DNA of 32,553 bases from Treponema sp. Its GTDB lineage: Bacteria; Spirochaetota; Spirochaetia; Treponematales; Breznakiellaceae. Positions 16,981 through 24,775 of this stretch are shown here, one piece after another. Each line of letters begins with the position of its first letter. Positions within the stretch are counted from its first letter, which is position 1. The notes under the pieces are model-generated. The model made no database searches, was not told the origin of the DNA, and worked only from the letters and a program-made list of their open reading frames with translations. A program made the translations under genes and the position numbers. Location: contig WRKT01000028.1 in NCBI GenBank assembly GCA_009777995.1, positions 1 to 32,553 on the forward strand, written 5' to 3'.

Positions 16981-18081
16981 CTACTTTTCGAGAATATCGG
17001 CTCTTGTATAAGTTTCTCCCTCTACCTTAATTTCTGCTTTCGGGAAAATAATTGGCCTTGTTATAAATTCTAACCCGCTCGACTTTGCAATAATGGTATC
17101 CTCACTCTTGGTTCCCGTAATCGAAGGATTCCAGCAGAAAGCCTGATTCTCCTGAATGATCCCCTCGTGTGAAAAATCCACCCTATAATCGCGTGGCACA
17201 TAACCTATGGGCCCGCCCTGGTGGTGCAAGTCGAATTCTTTTCCAAAGCCCCGCTCTTCATAGGCCTTCTTACCCGCAAGGAAGGGATGTTGAAAACTTT
17301 TTCCCGGAATCGAGTTTTTCATAAAGATTAAATCTATTTCCTGATTCAATCGAAGTTGCTTTCTTAATTCAGTACTTACAGGAACGAAGTTCACATAACG
17401 GGAGAGACAGACAATAAGCCCCCCCATGCTGAAGTTGCCTCCTAACTGACAGCGACTCTTTATGCGCTTTTCTGTTGCAATCGGATGACGGTAAAGACTA
17501 ATCCGCTCATCGGCAGCAGCCATTGCAGAATGGAAGACAAGGCCGTTACTCGCAAGAATCTCAGAAAGCCTGCCAATAACTTCATACTCCGTGACACCCG
17601 GGCGCAAAGATGCAAGTGTTTCCTCAACAGAAAGGGATGCAAGATAGCCAAGCTCCCTATAACGATCCAGCTCGCCCTCTGTTAGAGAAAAGCGCAATTG
17701 CTGTACAAGGGCTGCGACATTAGATCCAAGCGAGGAGCCGTGATCAAAGGCGAGAGCATTGCCTCCAAGCTTCTTGATAGTCGCAGCTTCCCAACCGGCA
17801 TCATGCCATATCCCAAAGTGCAGGGGGAAACCAAGCTCCTCCAGCTTCTCTTCATCAACCATACGGGTATTCTCGATGGAATTGGTAAGTGAGTATTGGG
17901 CATCTAAAGTCACTAAAAGCCCGCAATTTCCCATCTCTCCAATGCCCACATAGTTTTTACCCCCGCAGGTGAGCCAAGAAAAATTATCCTGCCTTTTTAG
18001 GTAAATTGCCGATAACTTTTGCTCCTTCATTAAGTTTCGAAGGCGCTGTAATTTTATATCAATTTCTTCCCTCTTGGTCAT
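16981..18081 (-). CDS. peptidase-M24-fold protein with most metal ligands lost
   Basis: A 366-residue protein with the creatinase/prolidase layout: N-terminal domain (about 1-130; RLRNLMKEQKLSAIYL, DNFSWLTCGG) and C-terminal pita-bread domain (135-350; LASLRPGVTEYEVIGRLSE). In active M24 metallopeptidases five ligands (Asp, Asp, His, Glu, Glu) bind two metals. By my manual alignment the Asp pair falls at Q212 (RCQLGG) and C225 (VCLSR), the His at G290 (HHQGGPIG) and the first Glu at N318 (CWNPSI); only E327 (KSEDTII) remains. H199 (YRHP) and H286/H287 persist. It may be a metal-free hydrolase, as creatinase is, or a binding protein. The start overlaps the tctA stop by four bases (ATGA), tying it to the transporter. 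Confidence 0.85.
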   Translation of the reverse strand: MTKREEIDIKLQRLRNLMKEQKLSAIYLKRQDNFSWLTCGGKNYVGIGEMGNCGLLVTLDAQYSLTNSIENTRMVDEEKLEELGFPLHFGIWHDAGWEAATIKKLGGNALAFDHGSSLGSNVAALVQQLRFSLTEGELDRYRELGYLASLSVEETLASLRPGVTEYEVIGRLSEILASNGLVFHSAMAAADERISLYRHPIATEKRIKSRCQLGGNFSMGGLIVCLSRYVNFVPVSTELRKQLRLNQEIDLIFMKNSIPGKSFQHPFLAGKKAYEERGFGKEFDLHHQGGPIGYVPRDYRVDFSHEGIIQENQAFCWNPSITGTKSEDTIIAKSSGLEFITRPIIFPKAEIKVEGETYTRADILEK

Positions 18082-19562
18082 GCTTGTTTCCTCCGGGATA
18101 CAGAATAGATTGTATAGAGAATCGAAAGAATGGTAGCCAGAATAAAGGCTCCTGAAATCGGCCTTGTAATAAAGACAGTCCAGTCGTTATGCGAAATTAA
18201 AAGCGCCCTGTTCAGGTTCTGCTCGGCTAAGGGCCCAAGGATTAAACCAAGGATCATGGGGGCACCCGGGAAATCATATTTTTGCATAAAGAAACCGACT
18301 ATGCCGAAGGCGAGGGCAATTAATGCATCGGTGGTATTGTTTGAAAGTGTATATGCCCCAAGAAAGCAAAAGAGCATTACTATCGGCATGATGATATGCC
18401 GGGGTACATCGAGCAGTTTAGGCCAAAATTTCGTTCCAATAAGACCAAAGAATAACATCAAAAACTGCATGATAATAAATGCCATAAAGAAGGTATTTAC
18501 GGCTTGAGCATTTTCGATAAAGAGCTGGGGACCCGGTCTTATACCAATCAGCATAAATGCACCAAGCATTACTGCAGTCACTGTATCCCCCGGGATTCCA
18601 AGGGTTAGCATTGGAATCAGGGCGGCGCCGGTTGTTCCGTTATTAGAAGCCTCAGGCGCGGCAATCCCCTCGACTATGCCGGTCCCGTATAATTCTTTCC
18701 GCTTTGAAAAGCGCCTCGAAACTTCGTAGGCAAGAAAACAGGAAATTGCGCCTCCTGTTCCGGGGATTATACCAATGCTTATTCCGATAATAGAACCCAC
18801 AAGAATTGGTACAATAATCCTGAAAAACTCATCCTTTGTAGGAAGCATACCCCCAAAACTCGAAGTCTCCTGCTTAACTTGTGGGGCTTTATTATTCAAA
18901 TCCGAAAAAACCTGGGCAAGAGCAAAAATACCCACTAGCATGGGTAGAATATTAAAACCTGCCATCAATCTTACAGCCCCGAATGTATAACGCAGGGAAC
19001 CTGAAATAATATCGATTCCGACAGTGGAAAGGAAAAGCCCCATGAAACCACTAATAAGACCCTTAACAAGGCTTTTCCCCGATGCACTTGCCATAATAGT
19101 AAGACCAAAGATAGAAAGAGCAAAAAATTCGGGCGCCTGGAAGTTAAGCGCAACACGCGCAAGCTGAGGCGCAACAAGTAAAAGACAGATCCCGCTTAAG
19201 AATCCTCCGATTGCGCTTGCAAAAACCGCCGTAAAAAGGGCCTTCCCTGCCTTACCGTTTTGAGCCATCGGATATCCGTCAAGCACCGTAGCCGATGCCG
19301 AAGGGGTACCCGGAGTCTTAAGCAGTATCGCAGCGATTGAGCCCCCGTACATTGAAGCACAGTACATTGCAGCAAGCACTGCCATTGCAGGAACCCTGTC
19401 AAGCTGATAGACCAGAGGCAATAAAAGTATTATCCCCATGGAGCCGCTCATCCCGGGGATTGCGCCGATTATTATTCCCCCAACGGTTCCTATCACCATC
19501 ATCAACATGGTGAAAGGGTGAAGAGCTTCAATCAAGCCCTGGAACATCATCATGAATGTCAT
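18078..19562 (-). CDS. tctA: tripartite tricarboxylate transporter, large membrane subunit TctA
   Basis: A 494-residue, roughly 12-helix membrane protein of the TctA family, the translocation subunit of TTT transporters that take up citrate, other carboxylates or sugar acids using ion gradients with a periplasmic binding protein. Family blocks: IIGAIPGMSGSMGIILLLPL (30-49), MYGGSIAAILLKTPGTPSAS with the KTPGTP motif, DGYPMAQNGKAG, and the internal repeat IGIIPGTGGAISCFLAYE with the matching GIPGDTVTAVMLGA. The start is placed at the first ATG, 7 bases after the tctB stop. It overlaps the following M24-like gene by 4 bases. The substrate is unknown; neighbours suggest a sugar acid or related carboxylate. 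Confidence 0.95.
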   Translation of the reverse strand: MTFMMMFQGLIEALHPFTMLMMVIGTVGGIIIGAIPGMSGSMGIILLLPLVYQLDRVPAMAVLAAMYCASMYGGSIAAILLKTPGTPSASATVLDGYPMAQNGKAGKALFTAVFASAIGGFLSGICLLLVAPQLARVALNFQAPEFFALSIFGLTIMASASGKSLVKGLISGFMGLFLSTVGIDIISGSLRYTFGAVRLMAGFNILPMLVGIFALAQVFSDLNNKAPQVKQETSSFGGMLPTKDEFFRIIVPILVGSIIGISIGIIPGTGGAISCFLAYEVSRRFSKRKELYGTGIVEGIAAPEASNNGTTGAALIPMLTLGIPGDTVTAVMLGAFMLIGIRPGPQLFIENAQAVNTFFMAFIIMQFLMLFFGLIGTKFWPKLLDVPRHIIMPIVMLFCFLGAYTLSNNTTDALIALAFGIVGFFMQKYDFPGAPMILGLILGPLAEQNLNRALLISHNDWTVFITRPISGAFILATILSILYTIYSVSRRKQA

Positions 19563-19569
19563 AGTTTGC

Positions 19570-20046
19570 CTACCATCTAAAATAAAAATCCGGCAGGATC
19601 ACATAGAAGACATAGTTGAATAAAAACCAACTAAGACCTGTTGAGATGATGCAAATCAAAATCATTTGCTTCCATTTACGAGCCCCGTATTGGAATAGGA
19701 ACAGGAAGAGGAAAATGGGGGTTGTTATCAGGTAACCGAGATACCTCATTAGAAAGACATAAGCCCAAAAGGAAAGGGCAAGGATGGCAATGCCCCCAAG
19801 TTCTTTAAAGGTGATAGACTTTTGTCCGGCTTCCTCACCTGAACGTGAGAGACGACGCATGCCCAACCAGCCCTGTACGGCAAGAATTGAGCCGAGCAGC
19901 ATCAGAACCCCGGTAACGAGCATGGGATAGCCGCCGGGGCCAAGGCCGAATGTCGCAGGCGCAGGCATATTACGTGCTATGTTAAACATTATGCCTGCAA
20001 AGACAAGTATCCCGGTCCCTGCGAAAAAATCGGCCTTAGGTGTCAT
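19570..20046 (-). CDS. tctB: tripartite tricarboxylate transporter, small membrane subunit TctB
   Basis: A 158-residue membrane protein with about four helices and the TctB-family opening: a first helix (GTGILVFAGIMFNIARNM), then the loop ATFGLGPGGYPMLVTGVLML that precedes helix 2. Helices 3 and 4 follow a charged cytoplasmic loop (RRLSRSGEEAGQKS). TctB is the poorly conserved small partner of TctA. Gene order tctC-tctB-tctA is the standard one, with 19 bases before it and 7 bases after it. Confidence 0.9.
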   Translation of the reverse strand: MTPKADFFAGTGILVFAGIMFNIARNMPAPATFGLGPGGYPMLVTGVLMLLGSILAVQGWLGMRRLSRSGEEAGQKSITFKELGGIAILALSFWAYVFLMRYLGYLITTPIFLFLFLFQYGARKWKQMILICIISTGLSWFLFNYVFYVILPDFYFRW

Positions 20047-20065
20047 TCGTGCTAGTTTCGATCAA

Positions 20066-21058
20066 CTAATATCGATCGCCCAAACGATTACTCTGAATGA
20101 TGTTTCTATATAACTCACTCTCTTCGATTATCATTCTTTCGTATTCTGCACCTGTGGCATAAATCGGATTCATTGAAAGCTGGCGCAGATCGTTTTGGAA
20201 ATCCGGGTTCAAGGCAATCTGCCTGAAAATTTCTTCGTAACGCCTAACAATGCCCTCAGGGGTATCCTTGTGGATTACAGCCCCTCTTGTCTGCCTGTTG
20301 ATTGCATTTATGCCCATTTCAACCGTGGTCGGCACATTCGGATAACGAGCCATTCTCCTGTCCCCGATTACAACAAGCATTCTAAGATCACCTGCGTCTA
20401 CGTTAAGAAGGCCTTCTGCAGGGACATTAACCGATGCGTCAATCTCACGGGCAAGGGTGGCTTGAGCCGAGGGGCCGCCGCCGCCAAAGGGAATATGATT
20501 CACATCGATGCCTGCCGCAATGCAGAACTGCAGGGCTGCAAGATGGTTCCCTCCTCCTGCACCGGAATTGCCAAGGGTCAATCTGCCCGGGTTTGCCCTT
20601 GCAAAGGCAACAAGGTCATTCACCGTCTGAAAGGGTGAATCTCTGTGCACGAGTATATAGGGGCTGTCGTCAACCGAGGCGAACAGGGGCCTGAAGTCGG
20701 TGGCCTCGTAGGGGACGCTTGCCATGTGGGTTCTGATTGTCTGTGCAGTCGCCCACATTGCGATAGTATAGCCGTCAGGTCTTACTCCCATAAACTCGGT
20801 TACACCGACAACACTGGAAGCACCTTCAACATTCCTTACGATCATCGTCTGCCCGTTTGCATACAACGGGAAATAGTTTGCAACAGTCCTGAACAATAGG
20901 TCAGATGCGCCGCCCATGGCCCAGGGAACAATTACAGTCACCGGCCTTGTCGGAAAGTTTGCATAATCGTCGGTTTGCCTTGAACCGCCTGCAAATACCC
21001 CTACAGTCAGAGTAAGAGCAAGAACCAGACAAAGTATGATGCTTTTAAGATTTTTCAT
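20066..21058 (-). CDS. tctC: TTT transporter solute-binding protein TctC (Bug family)
   Basis: A 330-residue periplasmic binding protein. The signal peptide ends at VFA before GGSRQ. Bug/TctC signatures are clear: YANFPTRPVTVIVPWAMGGASD near the N-terminus (the P-x-G-G-x-x-D binding loop), VRNVEGASSVVG, and GNSGAGGGNHLAALQF with IPFGGGGPSAQATLA for the second ligand-binding loop. These proteins typically clamp a carboxylate through two water-bridged loops. It is first in a five-gene minus-strand operon. GGAGGG stands 6 bases before the ATG, and a strong promoter lies at 21090-21118. The signal-peptide end resembles that of the TRAP binding protein at 21978, a lineage trait of the organism. 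Confidence 0.95.
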   Translation of the reverse strand: MKNLKSIILCLVLALTLTVGVFAGGSRQTDDYANFPTRPVTVIVPWAMGGASDLLFRTVANYFPLYANGQTMIVRNVEGASSVVGVTEFMGVRPDGYTIAMWATAQTIRTHMASVPYEATDFRPLFASVDDSPYILVHRDSPFQTVNDLVAFARANPGRLTLGNSGAGGGNHLAALQFCIAAGIDVNHIPFGGGGPSAQATLAREIDASVNVPAEGLLNVDAGDLRMLVVIGDRRMARYPNVPTTVEMGINAINRQTRGAVIHKDTPEGIVRRYEEIFRQIALNPDFQNDLRQLSMNPIYATGAEYERMIIEESELYRNIIQSNRLGDRY

Positions 21059-21089
21059 AAATTCCCTCCAAAATATGTATTACTTGCTA

Positions 21090-21118
21090 ATTTTATTCCT
21101 ATTAAATTGAGAAGTCAA
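21090..21118 (-). promoter_or_regulatory. promoter of the tctCBA-M24-Gfo operon
   Basis: On the minus strand TTGACT (21118-21113) and TAAAAT (21095-21090) are separated by 17 bases. Predicted +1 is near 21083, leaving a 25-base leader with GGAGGG. The palindrome at 21137-21168 lies upstream of this -35 (roughly -54 to -86), so a protein bound there would not simply block this promoter. Confidence 0.65.
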
Positions 21119-21123
21119 CCGGC

Positions 21124-21152
21124 TTTACAGCGCAGCTTCCATCTTGTATACT
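21124..21152 (+). promoter_or_regulatory. promoter of the GntR regulator gene
   Basis: TTTACA (21124-21129), 17 bases and TATACT (21147-21152). The -10 lies inside the palindrome, and +1 is predicted at about 21159, four bases before the ATG. The transcript would be practically leaderless, in agreement with the absence of a Shine-Dalgarno. Confidence 0.65.
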
Positions 21153-21168
21153 AGTATACAAGATGGAA
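21137..21168. promoter_or_regulatory. 32-bp perfect palindromic operator, site 1
   Basis: A perfect 32-bp palindrome centred on CTAG, with core TTGTATACTAGTATACAA. It covers the -10 and the start codon of the GntR-family gene, so binding would shut off that gene. The core recurs in doubled form at 21901-21934 before the TRAP-uxuA operon. GntR-family proteins bind such palindromes as dimers; that this regulator is the binder is inferred from position and from the shared core. Confidence 0.75.
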
Positions 21169-21828
21169 ACCAATACACGGGATACAGTTTACTCAAGCCT
21201 AAGGGACAGTATTATCAACCTGAATCTTGCTCCCGGAACCGGGATCAGCGAAACTGAGCTTTCAGGAAGGTTTAAACTCAGCCGCACTCCGATTCGGGAG
21301 GCCCTGATTCGCCTTTCAAAGGAAGGGCTTGTCCGGGTAGTTCCGCAGAAGGAGACCCTGGTTTCTCTAATCGATCTCATCAGGGTGGAGCAGGAGTTCT
21401 TCCTTAGAGAGAGCCTTGAGGAGGCAGTCCTCGGGCCTTTTATTAAGCACTGTGAAAGCAGGCATTTTGCCGAAATGGAAGGTCTTATAGTCAGACAAAA
21501 GGATGCCATTAAAAGTAAATCCTATGTTGACTTTATTAAACTCGATGATAATTTCCACCGGATTCTTTTCGATGCCGGAGGGCAGCACTTGAGCTGGGAA
21601 GTTCTTTCAAAAATGATAGGACATTACCACCGCCTAAGGATGCTCACAATCCGAATTGCAAGTATCGGCGAAGAAAAGGTGAACGAGCACAGCGACCTTT
21701 TAAAGGCCCTGCAAAAGAAGGACCTGAGACTGGCCAAAAAGCTGCTCTATAATCACCTGCATAACCTTGAAACCGAAGTCAAACTTGTCCAAAAAGAATT
21801 CCCCGGCTACCTGCTCGACACGCCGTAA
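21163..21828 (+). CDS. GntR-family transcriptional regulator, FCD subfamily
   Basis: A 221-residue regulator with an N-terminal winged helix (about 5-68: VYSSLRDSIINLNLAPGTGI, SETELSGRFKLSRTPIREAL, LVRVVPQKETLV) and a C-terminal all-helical FCD ligand domain. Candidate metal/ligand residues are D128 and H132 in LDDNFHRILF, H176 in NEHSDLLKAL and H198 in LLYNHLHNLE. FCD regulators usually sense small carboxylates or sugar acids; UxuR and ExuR of the same class respond to hexuronates, consistent with uxuA downstream. The ATG lies inside a palindrome and lacks a ribosome site. The GntR helix pattern permits almost no later start. Likely a repressor of itself and the TRAP-uxuA operon, released by a uronate-pathway metabolite. 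Confidence 0.92.
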   Translation: METNTRDTVYSSLRDSIINLNLAPGTGISETELSGRFKLSRTPIREALIRLSKEGLVRVVPQKETLVSLIDLIRVEQEFFLRESLEEAVLGPFIKHCESRHFAEMEGLIVRQKDAIKSKSYVDFIKLDDNFHRILFDAGGQHLSWEVLSKMIGHYHRLRMLTIRIASIGEEKVNEHSDLLKALQKKDLRLAKKLLYNHLHNLETEVKLVQKEFPGYLLDTP

Positions 21829-21863
21829 GTTAATAACACAGAGAAAAAAGCTGTAGAAAAAGC

Positions 21864-21891
21864 TTGACAACTGATCTTAACCAATGATAAA
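21864..21891 (+). promoter_or_regulatory. promoter of the TRAP-uxuA operon
   Basis: TTGACA (21864-21869), 16 bases, then GATAAA (21886-21891), preceded by AAT; a TAAATT two bases later is an alternative -10. The predicted +1 near 21898 lies immediately before the doubled operator at 21901-21934. Confidence 0.55.
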
Positions 21892-21900
21892 TTTCTTATA

Positions 21901-21934
21901 TAACTTGTATACTAGTATACTAGTATACAAGTTA
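21901..21934. promoter_or_regulatory. 34-bp palindromic operator, site 2 (two overlapping cores)
   Basis: A perfect 34-bp palindrome containing two CTAG centres at 21912-21915 and 21920-21923, 8 bp apart. Its outer ends match the site-1 core (TTGTATAC and GTATACAA), so it reads as two operator copies fused on a shared middle. It lies just downstream of the predicted transcript start of the dctP gene, where a bound repressor would block transcription. It may bind two dimers or one dimer in alternative registers. Confidence 0.75.
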
Positions 21935-21977
21935 AGGCGGTTCGTTGAGCCGTCAAGAAATATCCATTGGAGGATTT

Positions 21978-22976
21978 ATGAAAATCGCAAGAATTTTATT
22001 AGTCATGGCTCTTGTTCTTATTATAAGTGCAGGGGCTTTTGCAGGCGGAAATCGTCAGTCAAGTGAGCTCATCAGGGTGACCTTTGCAGGGACAGAGGCC
22101 GCAAGCACAGGCCAGAGCAGGGCCATGCAGGAAATGGCAGACATTCTTAACGCATCGGGCCGTTTTAATGCAGATGTGCAAGTTGCAGGGGCCCTCTCGG
22201 GCGATACGGATAACCTTGTAACACAGGCAAGAACCGGCGTACCCCTTGTCGTTCCTTCCGACCCCGGCCGTCTTGCAAGCCAGTTTAACATTCCCGACAT
22301 GAACATCCTAATGGCCCCCTATATCCTTATGGATCCGGCTGTCCTTCCAAGACTGCCCCAGACTGCCCTTTTCCAAGAATGGCAGAGGAGCCTTGAAAGC
22401 CAAGGCATCACCTTCGTGGCCAATATGTATAACGGCTTCCGCAACTTCTATACCGTAGACCCCGTAAGGACAGTCGCCGATTTAAGGGGCCTCCGTATCC
22501 GAGGCTTCGGCAATGACATCGGGAATGCACTGGGCAGATACCTCGGCTTTGCAAACATCGGCATTGCATGGGGCGAAGTATTCCCCGGCATTCAGCAGAG
22601 AACTCTTGACGGCTGCGAGGTGCAAGTCGCTACGGCTTTCGGCTCATCACTTTTTGAAGTTGTAAACTATATTGCAATGACAAGGCACTATATGCTCCAG
22701 TCCAGTTTCGTGGTTTCTACCGCCCTCTTAAACGGAATGCCGGCCGCAGACAGGGAGTTCTTCATTAAAACCGTCCAAGACACTGTTGCAAAATATTCAG
22801 GCATCATCCTTTCAGAAGAAGAGCCCTTCTATCAGCAAATGAGGGGTAGGGGTGTCACCATTATCGATGTAGACATGAGGGAATTCCAAAACGCAATCGC
22901 TCCCCTTTATACCAATAACGATCTTAACTTCTCGCCCGGTTTAAGGGACAGGCTCTTCAGGGAATTGGGAATCTAA
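21978..22976 (+). CDS. dctP: TRAP transporter solute-binding protein (DctP family)
   Basis: A 332-residue periplasmic protein. The start is ATG 21978 because GGAGGA precedes it by 3-4 bases and the signal peptide (MKIARILLVMALVLIISAGAFA) begins there; the upstream in-frame ATG-like start at 21945 lies against the operator. The mature protein shows DctP hallmarks: a LRGLRIRGFGNDIGNALGR helix-strand, with the conserved carboxylate-binding Arg in LRIRGFG, and the IAWGEVFPGIQQRTLDGCE block. TRAP binding proteins capture organic acids including uronates for Na+-driven uptake. It is followed by dctQ, dctM and uxuA on the same strand, so hexuronate or another sugar acid is the likely ligand. Confidence 0.93.
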   Translation: MKIARILLVMALVLIISAGAFAGGNRQSSELIRVTFAGTEAASTGQSRAMQEMADILNASGRFNADVQVAGALSGDTDNLVTQARTGVPLVVPSDPGRLASQFNIPDMNILMAPYILMDPAVLPRLPQTALFQEWQRSLESQGITFVANMYNGFRNFYTVDPVRTVADLRGLRIRGFGNDIGNALGRYLGFANIGIAWGEVFPGIQQRTLDGCEVQVATAFGSSLFEVVNYIAMTRHYMLQSSFVVSTALLNGMPAADREFFIKTVQDTVAKYSGIILSEEEPFYQQMRGRGVTIIDVDMREFQNAIAPLYTNNDLNFSPGLRDRLFRELGI

Positions 22977-22998
22977 TTCGTTTCGATTTGGAGGTAAT

Positions 22999-23487
22999 AT
23001 GCGGAAACTCTACAATACAATATGTAAGGTGGAAGTTGCTCTTTGCGGCGCAGGTTTTCTTGTTTTGGTTGGCATGGTTTTTCTTTCGGCAATCCTGCGC
23101 TTCTTCCGGTTTTCCATGGCATGGAATATTGATATGGCCCTGCTCCTTCTTGCATGGACGGCCTTTCTTGGAGCAGACATCGCCTGGAGGGAGGGCCGCC
23201 TTGTCGGCGTAGACCTTGTAACAAGACGTTTGCCGCATTTACCTCAAAAAATTATTCAGCTAATCGTTTACTTCGCAATTCTTGCAATGCTCGTTCTTAT
23301 CGTAATTTTTGGAATACAGCTTTCAGTGACAGAGCGCCTTAGGAGATTCCAATCACTTCCCATCCCCTACTTCCTTGTTACCTTGAGCCTTGTAACAGCG
23401 TCCTTCTCGATGATTATCTCCACGATAGTAAAAATAAAACGCTGCATCGGGAGCTTTAAACAAGGTGGGACGGAGGTGACTCAATGA
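22999..23487 (+). CDS. dctQ: TRAP transporter small membrane subunit (DctQ family)
   Basis: A 162-residue four-helix membrane protein. TRAP-Q features are the AWNIDMALLLLAWTAFLGADIAWREGRLVGVDLV region (about 41-75), where a conserved Trp/Asp-rich second helix is followed by the R-E-G-R-x-V-x-V-D motif. Helices 3 and 4 (about 88-108 and 118-142) complete the fold. The small subunit stabilises the large one and contributes to the interface with the binding protein. GGAGGT stands 5 bases before ATG 22999. Its stop overlaps the dctM start by four bases (ATGA), so the two are translated together. Confidence 0.92.
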   Translation: MRKLYNTICKVEVALCGAGFLVLVGMVFLSAILRFFRFSMAWNIDMALLLLAWTAFLGADIAWREGRLVGVDLVTRRLPHLPQKIIQLIVYFAILAMLVLIVIFGIQLSVTERLRRFQSLPIPYFLVTLSLVTASFSMIISTIVKIKRCIGSFKQGGTEVTQ

Positions 23488-24770
23488 GCCTACTGCTAGT
23501 CTGTTTCCTGCTATTCCTTGTAAAGGGAATGCCCATTGCCTTTGTAATCGGCATTGCCGGCTTTGCCTTCTTTGCATCGGTACCTTACTTAAACTTCCAG
23601 GCCGCAACGCAAATGATAGTAAGCCAAAGCCAATCCTTCGCATTTTTAGCAGTCCCCTTCTTTATTTTCGCAGGGAACCTAATGAATGTATCGGGGATTA
23701 CAAGCCGCCTTTTGAGTTTATCAAAATTGATAACAAGACGCATGTACGGAGGCACCGCCCAGGTAAGCGTGGTTATGAGCACTCTTATGGGCGGAGTCTC
23801 CGGTTCTGCAACAGCAGATGCGACAATGCAGACAAGGATACTCGGCCCTACAATGGTGAAGCTCGGTTACCGCAAGGGTTATATCTGCTCGGTTAACTGC
23901 ACCACTGCCCTTATTACCGCGACCATCCCGCCAAGCCTCGGGCTCATCATCTTCGGCTTTGTGGGGGAAGTTTCTATAGGCCGCCTCTTTGCTGCAGGTA
24001 TAATACCGGGTTTTTTGATGATGGTAGCCCTAATGACAACAACAACCATCACTTCAAGGTATCATAAATACGAGCCGCCAAGGACAGACCTCCCAAAGTT
24101 TACTTTTACTGAGCTTTTCACTAACCTTAAAGATTCAATTTGGGCCCTGCTCTTCCCTGTTATTCTTATCGTAGGTATTCGCTTTGGCGTATTCACCCCC
24201 TCTGAATCGGGAGCCTTTGCAGTAATTTATGCAATTATAGTCGGTAAGTTTGTGTATAAAGAGTTAACCTGGGAGAACTTTAAGGAAGCCCTTATTGCCA
24301 CCCTCAAAGATAACGGAGCCATCATGCTTATTATCGCAATGTCAGGTCCCTTTAGCTTTGCCCTTACCTGGGTAAGACTTCCTGTTGCCCTAAGCGGCTT
24401 TATCTTTGGCATAACGGAAAATCCGCAGGCCCTTGTGCTTTTAATGCTGGGCTTTTTATTTATTACAGGCATGTTTGTCGACAGCAATGTCAACTTCCTA
24501 TTATTAACACCGATCTTCCTTCCCATAGTTACAACGGCAGGAATCGATCCCGTCCACTTCGGCATTTTAATGGCAACAATAGTAACACTGGGGGTTATGA
24601 CCCCGCCCATTGGGTCGGCGCTTTACACTGTCTGCGGGATTATCGACTGCCCTGTCGAAGACTATACGGTGGCAAGTATTCCGTTCTTTGTTGCAATTTG
24701 TGTACTGCTTGCAATTTTGGTCTTCTTGCCAAATCTTGTACTCTTTATACCAAATATGATCTTCGGGTGA
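23484..24770 (+). CDS. dctM: TRAP transporter large membrane subunit (DctM family)
   Basis: A 428-residue, about 12-helix transport subunit. Signatures are KGMPIAFVIGIAGFAFF at the start, QSFAFLAVPFFIFAGNLMN, the GGVSGSATADATMQTRILGP block of the first Na+-binding region, the ATIPPSLGLIIFGF re-entrant loop, and the matching second-half loop VTLGVMTPPIGSALYTVCGI. The protein is complete. It overlaps dctQ by four bases, and its stop is 5 bases before the uxuA start. It should drive Na+-coupled import of the ligand captured by the DctP protein. Confidence 0.95.
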   Translation: MSLLLVCFLLFLVKGMPIAFVIGIAGFAFFASVPYLNFQAATQMIVSQSQSFAFLAVPFFIFAGNLMNVSGITSRLLSLSKLITRRMYGGTAQVSVVMSTLMGGVSGSATADATMQTRILGPTMVKLGYRKGYICSVNCTTALITATIPPSLGLIIFGFVGEVSIGRLFAAGIIPGFLMMVALMTTTTITSRYHKYEPPRTDLPKFTFTELFTNLKDSIWALLFPVILIVGIRFGVFTPSESGAFAVIYAIIVGKFVYKELTWENFKEALIATLKDNGAIMLIIAMSGPFSFALTWVRLPVALSGFIFGITENPQALVLLMLGFLFITGMFVDSNVNFLLLTPIFLPIVTTAGIDPVHFGILMATIVTLGVMTPPIGSALYTVCGIIDCPVEDYTVASIPFFVAICVLLAILVFLPNLVLFIPNMIFG

Positions 24771-24775
24771 CAGGC

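Noticed and set aside
21083-21168. Simple steric repression of the tct operon by the site-1 palindrome
   Set aside because: The palindrome lies upstream of the tct -35 (about -54 to -86), so direct blocking is unlikely; activation, looping or no control at all remain possible.
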